From JAIBJN01 sp963825255 (GTDB lineage: Bacteria; Actinomycetota; Thermoleophilia; Gaiellales; Gaiellaceae), in NCBI GenBank assembly GCA_963825255.1, contig CAWGSF010000001.1:496001-560000 (forward strand): a stretch of 64,000 nucleotides of DNA. The letters run 5' to 3'. Of this stretch, positions 8,117-16,760 are shown piece by piece. The position numbers and the translations under genes were made by a program. Position 1 is the stretch's first letter. Each line of letters begins with the position of its first letter. The notes below the pieces were generated by a model, which ran no database searches, was not told the DNA's origin, and worked only from the letters and a program-made list of their open reading frames with translations.

Positions 8117-8271
8117 TAGAGGCCCTGCTCGGCGGGCTCCGGCAGTCGCCCGAGGATCTCCTTGATCGCCCGCAGGAGGTCCGCCTCGTCATGGCCGAAG
8201 TCCTCCAGGTAGGACGTGAGCGCGGCCCGGACGAGACGAAGCTCCGCGTCCGTGAGCTCGAGCGTGTGCAT
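8116..8271 (-). CDS. Small helical protein coupled to the carboxyltransferase gene
   Basis: A 51-residue product starting MHTLELTDAELRLVRAAL, predicted to be two amphipathic helices with no membrane segment. The ATG at 8271 is preferred over an upstream start that would add a proline-rich stretch. Its TAG overlaps the GTG of the carboxyltransferase gene, so they are one transcript. Many actinobacterial acyl-CoA carboxylases have a small epsilon subunit encoded beside the beta subunit. This protein does not look like the known epsilon family, but the size and place suggest a similar accessory role. That is inference. Confidence 0.65.
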   Translation of the reverse strand: MHTLELTDAELRLVRAALTSYLEDFGHDEADLLRAIKEILGRLPEPAEQGL

Positions 8272-8431
8272 CGGGCTACAGCCTATGTCCGGCACGGGCG
8301 GGACGTGAAGCGCGCGACCGCGTGACACGCCTCACGAAGTCTTACCGCCGCTTTACAGAACGGCCACGGCTTCCTCACAGGAGAGTGTTTCAGTTCTGTC
8401 CGCACGTTCACCTCCGTGGAAAGGAACGCCC

Positions 8432-9329
8432 GTGAAACGCTCGCTGCTCCTCCTGGTCGGCACGGTTCTCGCCGTGCTCGCAGTCGCTCCGGCTGCAAAC
8501 GCGAAGCTGATCGTCGGGACGGACGGCGACGACACGCTCGCGGGCACCGACCGCCGCGATCTCGTCAAGGGCCGTGACGGCGACGACGTGATCGCCGGCA
8601 ACGGCGCCGCCGACTTCCTGTTCGGGCAGCGCGGCGACGACACGGTGTCCGGCGACGACGGCCCGGACGTCATCCACGGCGGTCGTGGGGCCGACTCGCT
8701 CGAGGGCGGGGAGGGCTGGGACGACCTCACCGCCGGCTGGGGCGCCGACTCGCTCGAGGGCGGGCCCGGCCATGACGTCCTCCGCGCCGGCGAGAACGAC
8801 CGGCAGCCGGACGTCCTCGACTGCGGCGACGGCCGCGACCGGGCGCTCATCCGGGCCGGCGACGTGGCCGTGGACTGCGAGCGCGTGCGCACCATGCCCG
8901 CGCGGCCGGGACGGGTCGTCTTCCAGCGCGGGACGCGGGGCGACGACACGTTGACAGGCATCCGAGAAGCGCGACTTCATCCTCGCGCGCGCCGGGAACG
9001 ACACGGTCTCGGGGCTGGGCGCGGCGGACCTGCTCTTCGGCCAGAGCGGCGACGACACGCTCAACGGGGACGACGGCGCCGATCGACTTTGGGGCGGCTC
9101 CGGGGACGACCACCTCTTCGGCGGGCTGGGGCCCGACGGGCTCTGGGCCGGCGCGGGGGCGGACGAGTTGAGCGGGGAGGAGGGGAGCGACCGTCTCTTC
9201 GCGGCGGCCGACGACGGCGCTCCCGACACGCTCGACTGCGGCGAGAGCGAGGACGATCGCGACCGCGCCGTGCTCCGGCCCGGCGACACGGCCGTGGATT
9301 GCGAGCGCGTCCGCACGCTCGCTCACTGA
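8432..9329 (+). CDS. Secreted calcium-binding (RTX-type) repeat protein, one frameshift
   Basis: A signal peptide (LLLLVGTVLAVLAVAPAANA) is followed by runs of the glycine/aspartate nonapeptide repeat (for example GGRGADSLEGGEGWDD) that binds calcium in parallel beta-rolls. The frame changes near 8960, where one extra base after ACAGGC separates the halves. Corrected, the protein has about 298 residues. Both halves have the same plan, start with GDDTL-type repeats and finish with a nearly identical motif, D(V/T)AVDCERVRT, so the gene arose by internal duplication. A GTG start with AAGGAA upstream is used. It probably acts outside the cell; no enzymatic domain is present. Confidence 0.8.
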
Positions 9330-9352
9330 GCAGGGGGTCTGCAGTGAGCCGT

Positions 9353-9380
9353 GGAGCGGGGCCCGACCGGGCCCCGCTCC
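9353..9380. terminator. Strong hairpin between convergent genes
   Basis: A perfect 12-bp stem (GGAGCGGGGCCC and its complement) with a 4-base loop lies between the ends of the RTX-type gene and trpA. It can stop transcription from both sides. No T-run follows, which is common in very GC-rich genomes. Confidence 0.65.
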
Positions 9381-9386
9381 GCATCC

Positions 9387-10109
9387 TCATGCGGCGACCG
9401 GCAGCGAGTCGAGCGCGGCGCGCAGCGAGGCGACGTAGTCCCCGAGCCCGTCCGGGCCCGACTCGTCCGCGACCTGGACCGCCCGGCTCCCGACGACGAC
9501 GCCGTCGGCAAGGGCCGCGGCGGCGGCCGCCTGCTCGGGCGTGCCGATGCCGAACCCGGCGAGCAGGGGAACGTCCGTGACGCTCCGCGCGCGGTCGACC
9601 AGCCCGGCAAGCTGCGTGGAGACGTCGGGGCGGGCTCCCGTCGTCCCGGTCACCGAGACGAGGTAGAGCCAGCCGGCCGTGCGCTCCGCCGCGCGCCGGA
9701 TTCGCTCGCTCGGCGAGGTCGGCGCCACGAGCTGGACGCGGGGGATCTCCGGGGCGGCCTCGAGCGGGAGGTCGGCCACGATCAGGCTCGACGCCCCCGC
9801 CGAACGGGCGTCGTCCCAGAAGCGCTCGTACCCGTAGGCCTCGAGAATCGAGGCGTAGGTCATCGGCACGAGGGGGACGTCCGGGCCGACCAGACGCCTC
9901 GTCTCGGCGAGGCATTCGAGGCACGCGCCGGTGCGCATGCCCCTCGCGAGCGCCCGCTCTCCGGCGAGCCGGATCACGGGGCCGTCCGCGAGCGGGTCGG
10001 AGAACGGGAACCCCAGCTCGAGCAGGTCGGCTCCGCGGGCGACCGCGGCCGCGGCCAGCTCCGGCGTCTCCGGGAACGCCATCAGGTAGACGGAGAGCCG
10101 CTTCCTCAT
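9387..10109 (-). CDS. trpA: Tryptophan synthase alpha subunit
   Basis: A 240-residue TIM barrel that cleaves indole-3-glycerol phosphate to indole and glyceraldehyde 3-phosphate, the first half of the tryptophan synthase reaction. The catalytic block LELGFPFSDPLADGP carries Glu31 and Asp42 (equivalent to Glu49 and Asp60 of the enteric enzyme). The phosphate-binding end GFGIGTPEQ is present. Its ATG at 10109 overlaps the TGA of trpB (ATGA), so the subunits are translationally coupled. It is the last gene of the trp operon and is followed by the hairpin at 9353. Confidence 0.95.
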   Translation of the reverse strand: MRKRLSVYLMAFPETPELAAAAVARGADLLELGFPFSDPLADGPVIRLAGERALARGMRTGACLECLAETRRLVGPDVPLVPMTYASILEAYGYERFWDDARSAGASSLIVADLPLEAAPEIPRVQLVAPTSPSERIRRAAERTAGWLYLVSVTGTTGARPDVSTQLAGLVDRARSVTDVPLLAGFGIGTPEQAAAAAALADGVVVGSRAVQVADESGPDGLGDYVASLRAALDSLPVAA

Positions 10110-11236
10110 CGCCCGTCTGCGAGGACGACGGCGAGGTCCTTGTCGCCCCGTCCCGAGAGGCAGACGACGACGAGCGCCGCGTCGAGCTCGAGGGCGCGCG
10201 CGAGGGCGTGGGCCGGCTCGAGCGCCGGGATGATGCCCTCGCGCTCCGTCAGGAGGTGGAGAGCGGCCAGCGCCTCGGCGTCGGTCGCCGGCACGTAGGT
10301 TGCGCGGCCGGTGTCGCGCAGGAAGGCGTGCTCCGGCCCGACGCCGGGGTAGTCGAGCCCGGCCGAGATGGAGTGAGCGTCGGCGATCTGGCCGTCGTCG
10401 TCGGCGAGGATCGACGACCGCGCGCCGTGGAGCACCCCGGCGCGACCGGTGCCGAGGCTCGCAGCGCCCGCCGCTTCGACGCCGACCAGGCGGACGGCCT
10501 CGTCGTCGACGAACCCCGCGAAGATCCCGATCGCGTTGGACCCGCCCCCGACGCACGCGACGACCGCATCCGGGAGCCGGCCTTCCGCGGCCAGCACCTG
10601 CTCGCGCGCCTCCCGCCCGATGATGGACTGGAGCTCGCGGACGATCTCCGGATAGGGGTGCGGGCCGACGCACGACCCGATGAGGTAGTGGGTCGTCTCG
10701 ACGTTCGTGATCCAGTCCCGGATCGCCTCGCTCGTCGCCTCCTTCAGCGTTCTCGTCCCGAACTCGACCGGATGCACGTCCGCGCCGAGCAGGCGCATCC
10801 GCTCGACGTTCGGCCGCTGTCGCTCCATGTCCTCGGCGCCCATGTACACGACGCACTCCAGGCCGAAGCGCGCGCACACGGTCGCCGCGGCGACGCCGTG
10901 CTGGCCCGCGCCGGTCTCAGCGACGATGCGGGTCTTCTCCAGGCGGCGGGCGAGGAGCGCCTGGCCGAGGGCGTTGTTGATCTTGTGCGCGCCGGTGTGG
11001 CAGAGATCCTCGCGCTTCAGGTAGACGCGGCGGCCGTCGCCGATGCGCTCGGCGAGGTAGAGCGGCGTCGGGCGGCCGACGTACGTCGCCTGCAGGCCGG
11101 CGAGCTCGGTTCGAAACGACGCGTCCCCCGAGATCGCCCGCCAGCCGCGCTCGAGCTCGTCGAGCGCCGGCACCAGCGTCTCCGGGACGTACTGGCCGCC
11201 GTAGGCCCCGAACATGCCGCGCTCCGCGACGCTCAC
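10106..11236 (-). CDS. trpB: Tryptophan synthase beta subunit
   Basis: A 376-residue PLP enzyme that joins indole with serine. The PLP lysine is Lys85 in HTGAHKINNALG. The phosphate-binding glycine loop GGGSNAIG and the substrate loop EDLCHTGAH are typical of the main TrpB1 class. The GTG start at 11236 overlaps the TGA of the upstream trpC-trpF fusion (GTGA). This start gives VSVAERGMFGAYGGQYVPET, the usual N-terminus. A longer frame upstream is only the antisense continuation. Confidence 0.95.
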   Translation of the reverse strand: MSVAERGMFGAYGGQYVPETLVPALDELERGWRAISGDASFRTELAGLQATYVGRPTPLYLAERIGDGRRVYLKREDLCHTGAHKINNALGQALLARRLEKTRIVAETGAGQHGVAAATVCARFGLECVVYMGAEDMERQRPNVERMRLLGADVHPVEFGTRTLKEATSEAIRDWITNVETTHYLIGSCVGPHPYPEIVRELQSIIGREAREQVLAAEGRLPDAVVACVGGGSNAIGIFAGFVDDEAVRLVGVEAAGAASLGTGRAGVLHGARSSILADDDGQIADAHSISAGLDYPGVGPEHAFLRDTGRATYVPATDAEALAALHLLTEREGIIPALEPAHALARALELDAALVVVCLSGRGDKDLAVVLADGR

Positions 11237-12405
11237 GAGCGGACGGCCTCCAGGGCGCGCACCGCGTCGACGAACGCGCGCACGGCCCCGTGGTCCTTCA
11301 CGCCCGGGCGGGTCTCGAGGCTCCGGCTCGCGTCCACGCACCAGGGGCGAACCGCACCGACCGCGGCGGCGACGTTGTCCGGCGCGAGGCCGCCGGCGAG
11401 CACGACCCGGCCGTGCACGCCGGCCGCGCGCTCCCAGTGGCGCTCGTCCTTGCCGAGCCAGGGGAGGTCGACGACGGTGGCGACCTTCTCCCCGTCACGG
11501 AGGAGCGCCCCGTCGCGCGCGCGGTGCCCTTCTTCCTCCGGATAGAGCTGCACGAGGTCGGTGCCGGCGTCCTCGGGGGTCCCGACGAAGACCGCGACGG
11601 AGAGCATGGTGTCCGGCACGGGCAGCGGCTTCGCCGCGCGGCGGGGGCTCTCGGCGAGGATGAATCCCGCGAGGTCGGCGCCGGCCTCGGCCGCAGCGGC
11701 CACGTCCTCTTCACGCGTGAGGCCGCAGATCTTCACGAGCGGGCGGGAGATCAGCTCGGCGAGCTTGGCGCCCGGGTCGTCGGCACGCATGAGCGCCGAG
11801 CCGACGAGGATGGCGCTCGCGCCGGCGAGCTCGGCCTCGGCGCCCTGCGCGCGGCTCGCGATCGCGCTCTCGGCGACGACCACGCGATCGCGCGGCGCCC
11901 GGGCGACGAGCTCGAGCTGCGTCGCCCTGTCGATCGCGAACGTTCCCAGGTCGCGCGCGTTCACGCCGACGATCTCCGCGCCGAGAGCGACGGCACGGTC
12001 GAGCTCCCCGGCGTCATGGGCCTCGACGAGCACGTCGAGGCCGAGCGTGCGCCCGCCGTCGAGCATGAGCCGCGCCTGCTCGTCGTCGACATCGCGGAGG
12101 AGGAGGAGCGCAGCGTCCGCGCCGGCGATGCGGGCCTGGAGGAAGTCGCCCTGGTCCCTGAAGAAACCCTTCGCGAGCAGGGGAATGCTCGTGGCCGCCC
12201 GCGCCGCCTGGAGGTCGGCGAACGAGCCGCCGAAGCGCTCGTCGACGAGGATCGAGACGGCAGCGGCGCCGTTCTCCTCGAAAGCCTTCGCGAGCACGGG
12301 CGCGTCGGCGTCGGGCCGCAGGTCGCCTGCCGAGGGAGACCGTCGCTTCACCTCCGCGATGGCGGCGAGCCCCGGCCCGGCGAGCGCGTCGCGAAATCGC
12401 CCCAT
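11233..12405 (-). CDS. trpC: Fused indole-3-glycerol-phosphate synthase / phosphoribosylanthranilate isomerase
   Basis: One 390-residue frame holds both enzymes. Residues 1 to about 200 are TrpC: AEVKRRSPSAG, the lysine in LLAKGFF, and VVAESAIASR. From about 205 to the end the frame continues as TrpF (PLVKICGLTREEDV, FVGTPEDAGTDLVQLY, VVLAGGLAPDNVA). The TrpC part lacks the usual first 30-40 residues and begins almost directly at strand 1. The fusion has the same order as the enteric TrpC(F) protein, but most actinobacteria keep the enzymes apart. The start overlaps the trpD stop by one base (TGATG). Confidence 0.92.
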   Translation of the reverse strand: MGRFRDALAGPGLAAIAEVKRRSPSAGDLRPDADAPVLAKAFEENGAAAVSILVDERFGGSFADLQAARAATSIPLLAKGFFRDQGDFLQARIAGADAALLLLRDVDDEQARLMLDGGRTLGLDVLVEAHDAGELDRAVALGAEIVGVNARDLGTFAIDRATQLELVARAPRDRVVVAESAIASRAQGAEAELAGASAILVGSALMRADDPGAKLAELISRPLVKICGLTREEDVAAAAEAGADLAGFILAESPRRAAKPLPVPDTMLSVAVFVGTPEDAGTDLVQLYPEEEGHRARDGALLRDGEKVATVVDLPWLGKDERHWERAAGVHGRVVLAGGLAPDNVAAAVGAVRPWCVDASRSLETRPGVKDHGAVRAFVDAVRALEAVRS

Positions 12406-13424
12406 CAGGCCGCCTCGCGGGAGAAGGCGACGAGAGCGTCGAGGCGCTCGGAGGCGGCGCCGGAGTCGACGGCCGCCGCGGCGAGGCGATAGCCGTCCAC
12501 GAGATCCTCCGCGTGGCCGCCCGCGGCGATCGCCCCGGCGGCGTTCAGGAGGACGGCGTCGCGCTTGGGGCCTGCGGCGCCGGCGAAGATCTCCCGCACC
12601 GTCGCGGCGTTCTCCTCGGGCGTGCCGCCGGCGAGGTCGGCCGCAGAGCAGCGGGCGACCCCGAGGTCGAGCGGATCGATCTCCCGGCGCACGACGCGGC
12701 CCTCGACCACCTCGCAGACGAGGTTCGGCCCGGCCGGCGAGAGCTCGTCGACGCCGCCGGCTCCGTGGACGACGAAGGCGCGTCTCGCGCCGAGCCGGAC
12801 GAGCACGGAGGCGATCGTCTCCACGAGCTCCGGAGCGTAGACGCCGACGACCTGGGCCCGCGCGCCGGCGGGGTTCGTGAGCGGGCCGAGCACGTTGAAG
12901 ACGGTTCGCGTGGCGAGCTCGCGACGCACGGGCGCCGCGTGGCGCATGGCCGGGTGGTGCGTGGGCGCGAAGAGGAACCCGAATCCGAGCTCGTCGATCG
13001 AGCGCTCGATCCGGGGCACGGGCAGCTCGAGCTCGAAGCCGAGCGCCTCGAGGACGTCGGCCGAGCCCGAGGCGGAGGAGACCGCACGGTTCCCGTGCTT
13101 GGCGACTCCGGCGCCCGCGGCGGCCGCGACGAGCGCGGCGGCGGTCGAGATGTTGAACGTGCGCGCCCCGTCGCCTCCGGTTCCCGCCGTGTCCACGAGA
13201 TCGTCCCGCCCGGGACGGACCGAGAGCACGTGCTCCCGCATCGCCTCCGCACACCCCGCGATCTCGTCCGCGGTCTCCCCCTTCAGGCGGAGCGCGACGA
13301 GGAAGCCGCCCATCTGCGCCGGCGTCGCCTCCCCGCTCATGATCTGGTTCATGACGTCGCGGGCCTCCGCCTGGGTGAGGGCCCGACCCTCGAGCAGCCC
13401 TGTGAGCGCCTCCTGGATGGTCAT
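12405..13424 (-). CDS. trpD: Anthranilate phosphoribosyltransferase
   Basis: A 339-residue enzyme that transfers phosphoribose from PRPP to anthranilate. Signature motifs are DTAGTGGDGARTFNIST (PRPP/metal loop), KHGNRAVSSASGSADVLEALG (anthranilate site) and FNVLGPLTNPAG. It is not fused to trpG, unlike in some enterobacteria. The ATG at 13424 overlaps the trpG TGA (ATGA). The full length matches the family. Confidence 0.95.
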   Translation of the reverse strand: MTIQEALTGLLEGRALTQAEARDVMNQIMSGEATPAQMGGFLVALRLKGETADEIAGCAEAMREHVLSVRPGRDDLVDTAGTGGDGARTFNISTAAALVAAAAGAGVAKHGNRAVSSASGSADVLEALGFELELPVPRIERSIDELGFGFLFAPTHHPAMRHAAPVRRELATRTVFNVLGPLTNPAGARAQVVGVYAPELVETIASVLVRLGARRAFVVHGAGGVDELSPAGPNLVCEVVEGRVVRREIDPLDLGVARCSAADLAGGTPEENAATVREIFAGAAGPKRDAVLLNAAGAIAAGGHAEDLVDGYRLAAAAVDSGAASERLDALVAFSREAA

Positions 13425-13984
13425 CGCTTCCCCGCCAGGAAGTTGCGACCGAGCTCGGGGCCGTCGGGCGTGAGCACCGACTCGGGGTGGAACTGGATCC
13501 CGACGACTGGAAGGTCTCGGTGACGGACGGCCATGATCTCGCCGTCCTCGGCGGTGGCGCACACCTCGAGGCTCTCGGGGACGCGCGCGGCCGCGAGCGA
13601 GTGGTAGCGCCCGCCCTCGAGGGGGTCGGGCAGGCCCTCGAAGATGCCCTTGCCGTCGTGGGAGATGGCGCTGGCCTTCCCGTGGAGGAGCCGTCGCGCC
13701 TGGCCGACCTCGCCCCCGAAGGCCTCGACGATCGCCTGATGCCCGAGGCAGACCCCCAGCGTGGGCACGCTCGGCGCGAGCCGCCTGACGATCTCCACGC
13801 TGGAACCGGCGTCCGCCGGGCGGCCCGGGCCGGGCGAGACGACGAGGTGACTCGGGCCGAGCCGCTCCGCCTCGTCCGCGTCGATGGCGTCGTTCCGGAC
13901 GACCGTCACCTCGGCGCCCAGCTCCTGGAAGAGGTGCGCGAGGTTGTAGGTGAAGCTGTCGTAGTTGTCGACGAGGAGGATCAC
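13421..13984 (-). CDS. trpG: Anthranilate synthase glutamine amidotransferase subunit
   Basis: A 187-residue class I glutamine amidotransferase that releases ammonia from glutamine for TrpE. It has LLVDNYDSFTYNL at the N-terminus, the nucleophile Cys79 in GVCLGHQ, and the His/Glu pair in GIQFHPES. Amidotransferases of this type can be shared with para-aminobenzoate synthesis; no pabB is in the window. The GTG start at 13984 overlaps the trpE stop (GTGA). Confidence 0.95.
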   Translation of the reverse strand: MILLVDNYDSFTYNLAHLFQELGAEVTVVRNDAIDADEAERLGPSHLVVSPGPGRPADAGSSVEIVRRLAPSVPTLGVCLGHQAIVEAFGGEVGQARRLLHGKASAISHDGKGIFEGLPDPLEGGRYHSLAAARVPESLEVCATAEDGEIMAVRHRDLPVVGIQFHPESVLTPDGPELGRNFLAGKR

Positions 13985-15228
13985 GCCGCCGCTCCATTCT
14001 GCTCGGCATCGGCGAGCGCCGCCTCGAGGGCGGCGAGCTTGCGCAGGCACTCCTCGTGCTCGGCCGCCGGGTCGGAGTCGGCGACGATCCCGGCACCCGC
14101 CCGGAGCCGGGCGAGCCCGTCGGCGAGGACGACGGTGCGGATCGCGATGCACGTGTCGAGCGTGCCGTCGGGGAGCGCGTAGCCGACCGCGCCCGCGTAG
14201 GGCCCACGGCGATACCCCTCGAGCTCGGAGATGATCTGCATCGCGCGGACCTTCGGTGCGCCGGAGACCGTCCCGGCCGGGAAGCACGCCCGCAGGAGGT
14301 CGAACCCCGTGCGGCCCGGGAGGAGCTCTCCGGCCACCTCGGAGACGAGGTGGGTCACGTGCGAGTAGCGCTCCGCCTCGAGGAAGCGGACGACGTCGAC
14401 CGTCCCCGGCACGCAGACGCGCGAGAGGTCGTTGCGACCGAGGTCGACGAGCATGACGTGCTCGGCGCGGTCCTTGTCCGAGGCGAGGAGCTCCTCCGCG
14501 TCGCCTTCGCCCGGGCCCCTCGTGCCGGCGATCGGGTTGAGCGACGCCCGTGTCCCTTCGAGCTTCACGAGCGTCTCGGGCGAGGAGCCCACGAGCGAGA
14601 TGCCGTCGAGGTCGAGGAGGAAGTGGTACGGGGACGGGTTGATCCGCCGCAACGAGCGGTAGACGGCGATCGCCGGCGCCGAGGTCGGCCGCTCGGCGCG
14701 CTGCGAGAGGACGATCTGGAACGCGTCGCCGGCGCGGATGTGCTCCTTCGCGGCGCCGACGCCGGCCTCGTAGGCCTCGCGGCCGGGAGAGCGCGTCGTC
14801 GGCCCGCTCGCGACCGGCCCTCTCGGCACCTCCTCGACCGCGCCGGCGAGGCGCGCGGCGACGTCGGCCGGGTCGCCTGCGAGCACCTGTGCGACGCTCG
14901 CCGCGTGGTCGAAGCGGACGAGGGTCGAGGCGACCACGAAACGGCTCTCGGGGAGCCCCGGGCCGTCGGCCGGGAGCTGCACCGTCGGCTCGAGCGTCGC
15001 CACGTGGTCGTAGCCGAGGTAGCCGACGATCGGACGGCCGGCGGCGACCTCCCGCTCGGCCTCGGCGAACGTCACGAGGCGGGACCCGGCGCCGACGAGG
15101 CTGTGGCGCCCGAGCCTGCCCTTCTCGACCGACTCGAGCAGGAAGCTCGCCCGCTCGCCCGCGCGCAGCCGCAGATAGGCCCCGAGCGGGGTGATGAGGT
15201 CGGCGTGGATGTCGGGTGCGGTCGTCAC
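13981..15228 (-). CDS. trpE: Anthranilate synthase component I
   Basis: A 415-residue chorismate-utilising enzyme making anthranilate with TrpG. The N-terminal feedback-inhibition site is recognisable (FLLESVEKG, the LLES element that binds tryptophan). The C-terminal catalytic domain has IAGTRGPGEGDAEELL, LVDLGRNDLSRVC and FPAGTVSGAPKVRAM. It is shorter than the family average (about 480-520) because the N-terminal domain is compact. The start is GTG at 15228, 8 nt after the attenuator hairpin's T-run, so this terminator directly controls entry into the operon. Confidence 0.95.
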   Translation of the reverse strand: MTTAPDIHADLITPLGAYLRLRAGERASFLLESVEKGRLGRHSLVGAGSRLVTFAEAEREVAAGRPIVGYLGYDHVATLEPTVQLPADGPGLPESRFVVASTLVRFDHAASVAQVLAGDPADVAARLAGAVEEVPRGPVASGPTTRSPGREAYEAGVGAAKEHIRAGDAFQIVLSQRAERPTSAPAIAVYRSLRRINPSPYHFLLDLDGISLVGSSPETLVKLEGTRASLNPIAGTRGPGEGDAEELLASDKDRAEHVMLVDLGRNDLSRVCVPGTVDVVRFLEAERYSHVTHLVSEVAGELLPGRTGFDLLRACFPAGTVSGAPKVRAMQIISELEGYRRGPYAGAVGYALPDGTLDTCIAIRTVVLADGLARLRAGAGIVADSDPAAEHEECLRKLAALEAALADAEQNGAAA

Positions 15229-15235
15229 GGCAAAC

Positions 15236-15262
15236 GAAAAAGACCCACCTGGCGGGGGTCTT
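15236..15262 (-). terminator. trp attenuator (intrinsic terminator)
   Basis: On the minus strand AAGACCC (15262-15256) pairs with GGGTCTT (15246-15240), 7 bp around a 9-nt loop, and is followed by a T-run ending at 15237. It lies between the leader peptide stop (15293) and the trpE start (15228), the position of a transcription attenuator. Few other hairpins in this GC-rich window have a clear T-run, which supports a regulatory role. Confidence 0.8.
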
Positions 15263-15292
15263 CGAGCGGAACGGGCTGTTCGTGCCCTGCTG

Positions 15293-15358
15293 CTAGCAGG
15301 CGACGCTCCCGCTCCGCTCGCGGCGCCAGGCCCACCAGGTGCGGTCGGGAGTCGTCAT
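15293..15358 (-). CDS. trpL: trp leader peptide
   Basis: A 21-codon frame, MTTPDRTWWAWRRERSGSVA followed by Cys and TAG. Codons 8, 9 and 11 are all TGG, so three of four adjacent residues are tryptophan. Ribosome stalling here when charged tRNA-Trp is scarce would favour an antiterminator over the hairpin at 15240-15262. The ATG lies 7 nt after the -10 box with no ribosome-binding site, so the leader mRNA is probably leaderless, as described for some other actinobacterial trp leaders. Confidence 0.85.
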   Translation of the reverse strand: MTTPDRTWWAWRRERSGSVAC

Positions 15359-15365
15359 CTGCCTG

Positions 15366-15395
15366 AGCGTAGGCGACTCCGGCGGCGCGCGTCAA
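15366..15395 (-). promoter_or_regulatory. trp operon promoter
   Basis: TTGACG (15395-15390) and TACGCT (15371-15366) are 18 bp apart. The expected transcription start falls at or one base before the trpL ATG at 15358. It is one of the two clearest complete promoters in the window. Confidence 0.7.
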
Positions 15396-15439
15396 GCGCG
15401 TTCCCGCAGGCGTCCGGGTCCGTGCCGATAATCACGACG

Positions 15440-16760
15440 ATGGAGCCGCATCCCATCCGGCTCGCGGTCACGGACGACCTCGCTGCGGTCGCGCCTGACC
15501 GTGTTCTTCCGGATCCTCCTCGCCATCCCGCACATCATCTGGATCGCCCTGTGGGGGATCGCGGTCTTCTTCGTGGCGATCCTCAGCTGGTTCATCGTCC
15601 TCTTCACCGCACGACTTCCGCGCGGGCTCCACAGCTTCCAGTCGGCCTACGTGCGCTACGCGACCCACCTGGGCGCCTACCTCTTCCTCGCGGCGAACCC
15701 GTACCCCGGCTTCACCGGGGCGGCGGGCAGCTATCCGATCGACGTGACGGTCGAGGAGCCGGACCGCCAGAACCGCTGGAAGACGGCGTTCAGGGGGATT
15801 CTGGCCGCGCCCGCGATCGCGCTGTCGAGCGCGCTCGGATCCTTCGCGTTCGGCGGCGGCGGCGGCGGGAGCTATCAGGGCGAATCCAGAAGCGCGGACG
15901 AGCAGGCCTGGATCTACCTCGCCGACCAGCTGAGCGTCGCGGTCGTGGTTGCGCTCCTCGGCTGGTGGGCCTGCATGGCCCTCGGGCGCGCCCCGATGGG
16001 CTTCCGCGACCTCGTCGCCTACTGCCTCCGGTACTCGGCCCAGACCTTCGGCTACGTCCTCTTCCTCACGGACCGCTATCCGAGCAGCGACCCGCTCGAC
16101 CCCGCCGCCACCCAGCCCACCCCCGAGAAGCCGATCCGGATCGCGGTCGACGACGACCTGCGACGCTCGCGGCTGACCGTCTTCTTCCGCCTGCTCCTGA
16201 CGTTCCCGCACCTCGTCTGGCTGGTTCTCTGGGGCATCGCCGTCGCGTTCGCGCTCATCGCCGCCTGGTTCGCCACGCTCGTGACCGGGACCCTCCCGAG
16301 CGCGCTCCATCGCTTCATCGCCGCCTATGTGCGCTACGAGACCCACGTCTTCGCGTTCCTCTTTCTCGTCGCCAACCCGTTCCCCGGCTTCGTGGGCGCC
16401 GCGGGGAGCTATCCGGTCGACCTCGTCATCGACGGCCCCGAGCGGCAGAACCGCTGGAAGACCGCCTTCCGGATCGTCCTGGCGTTCCCCGCGTTCGTCG
16501 TCCACGGCGCGCTCGGGGGGCCGCTCTTCCTCGTCGGGCTCTTCGGCTGGTTCGTGGGCCTCGTCCTGGGCCGGATGCCCGAGGGGCTGCGAAACCTCGG
16601 CGCCTACTGCCTCCGCTACTCGGGGCAGACGTACGGGTACCTGTACCTGCTGACCGACAGCTATCCGTTCGCCGGGCCGTCCGACTACGTCGCGCCCGAG
16701 GAGCCCGAGCCGGAGGCGCTGCCCGCGTGGCCCGACGCGCCGGTTTCGCCCTCGTTCTAG
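15440..16760 (+). CDS. Membrane protein with two tandem DUF4389 domains (one frameshift)
   Basis: Two copies of the same roughly 215-residue unit follow each other. Each starts with a short LTVFFR(I/L)LL..(I/F)PH segment, has hydrophobic helices and the conserved AANPYPGFTGAAGSYP / VANPFPGFVGAAGSYP block, and ends with TDSYPF-like sequence. Unit one is at about 1-215 and unit two at 230-430. The natural ATG at 15440 and the rest of the gene are in different frames: one extra base near 15478 (after GACGACCTC) breaks the start. The matching segment in unit two (DDLRRSRLTVFF) shows the intended reading. Function is unknown; DUF4389 proteins are actinobacterial inner-membrane proteins. The M48 protease gene overlaps its end. 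Confidence 0.8.
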
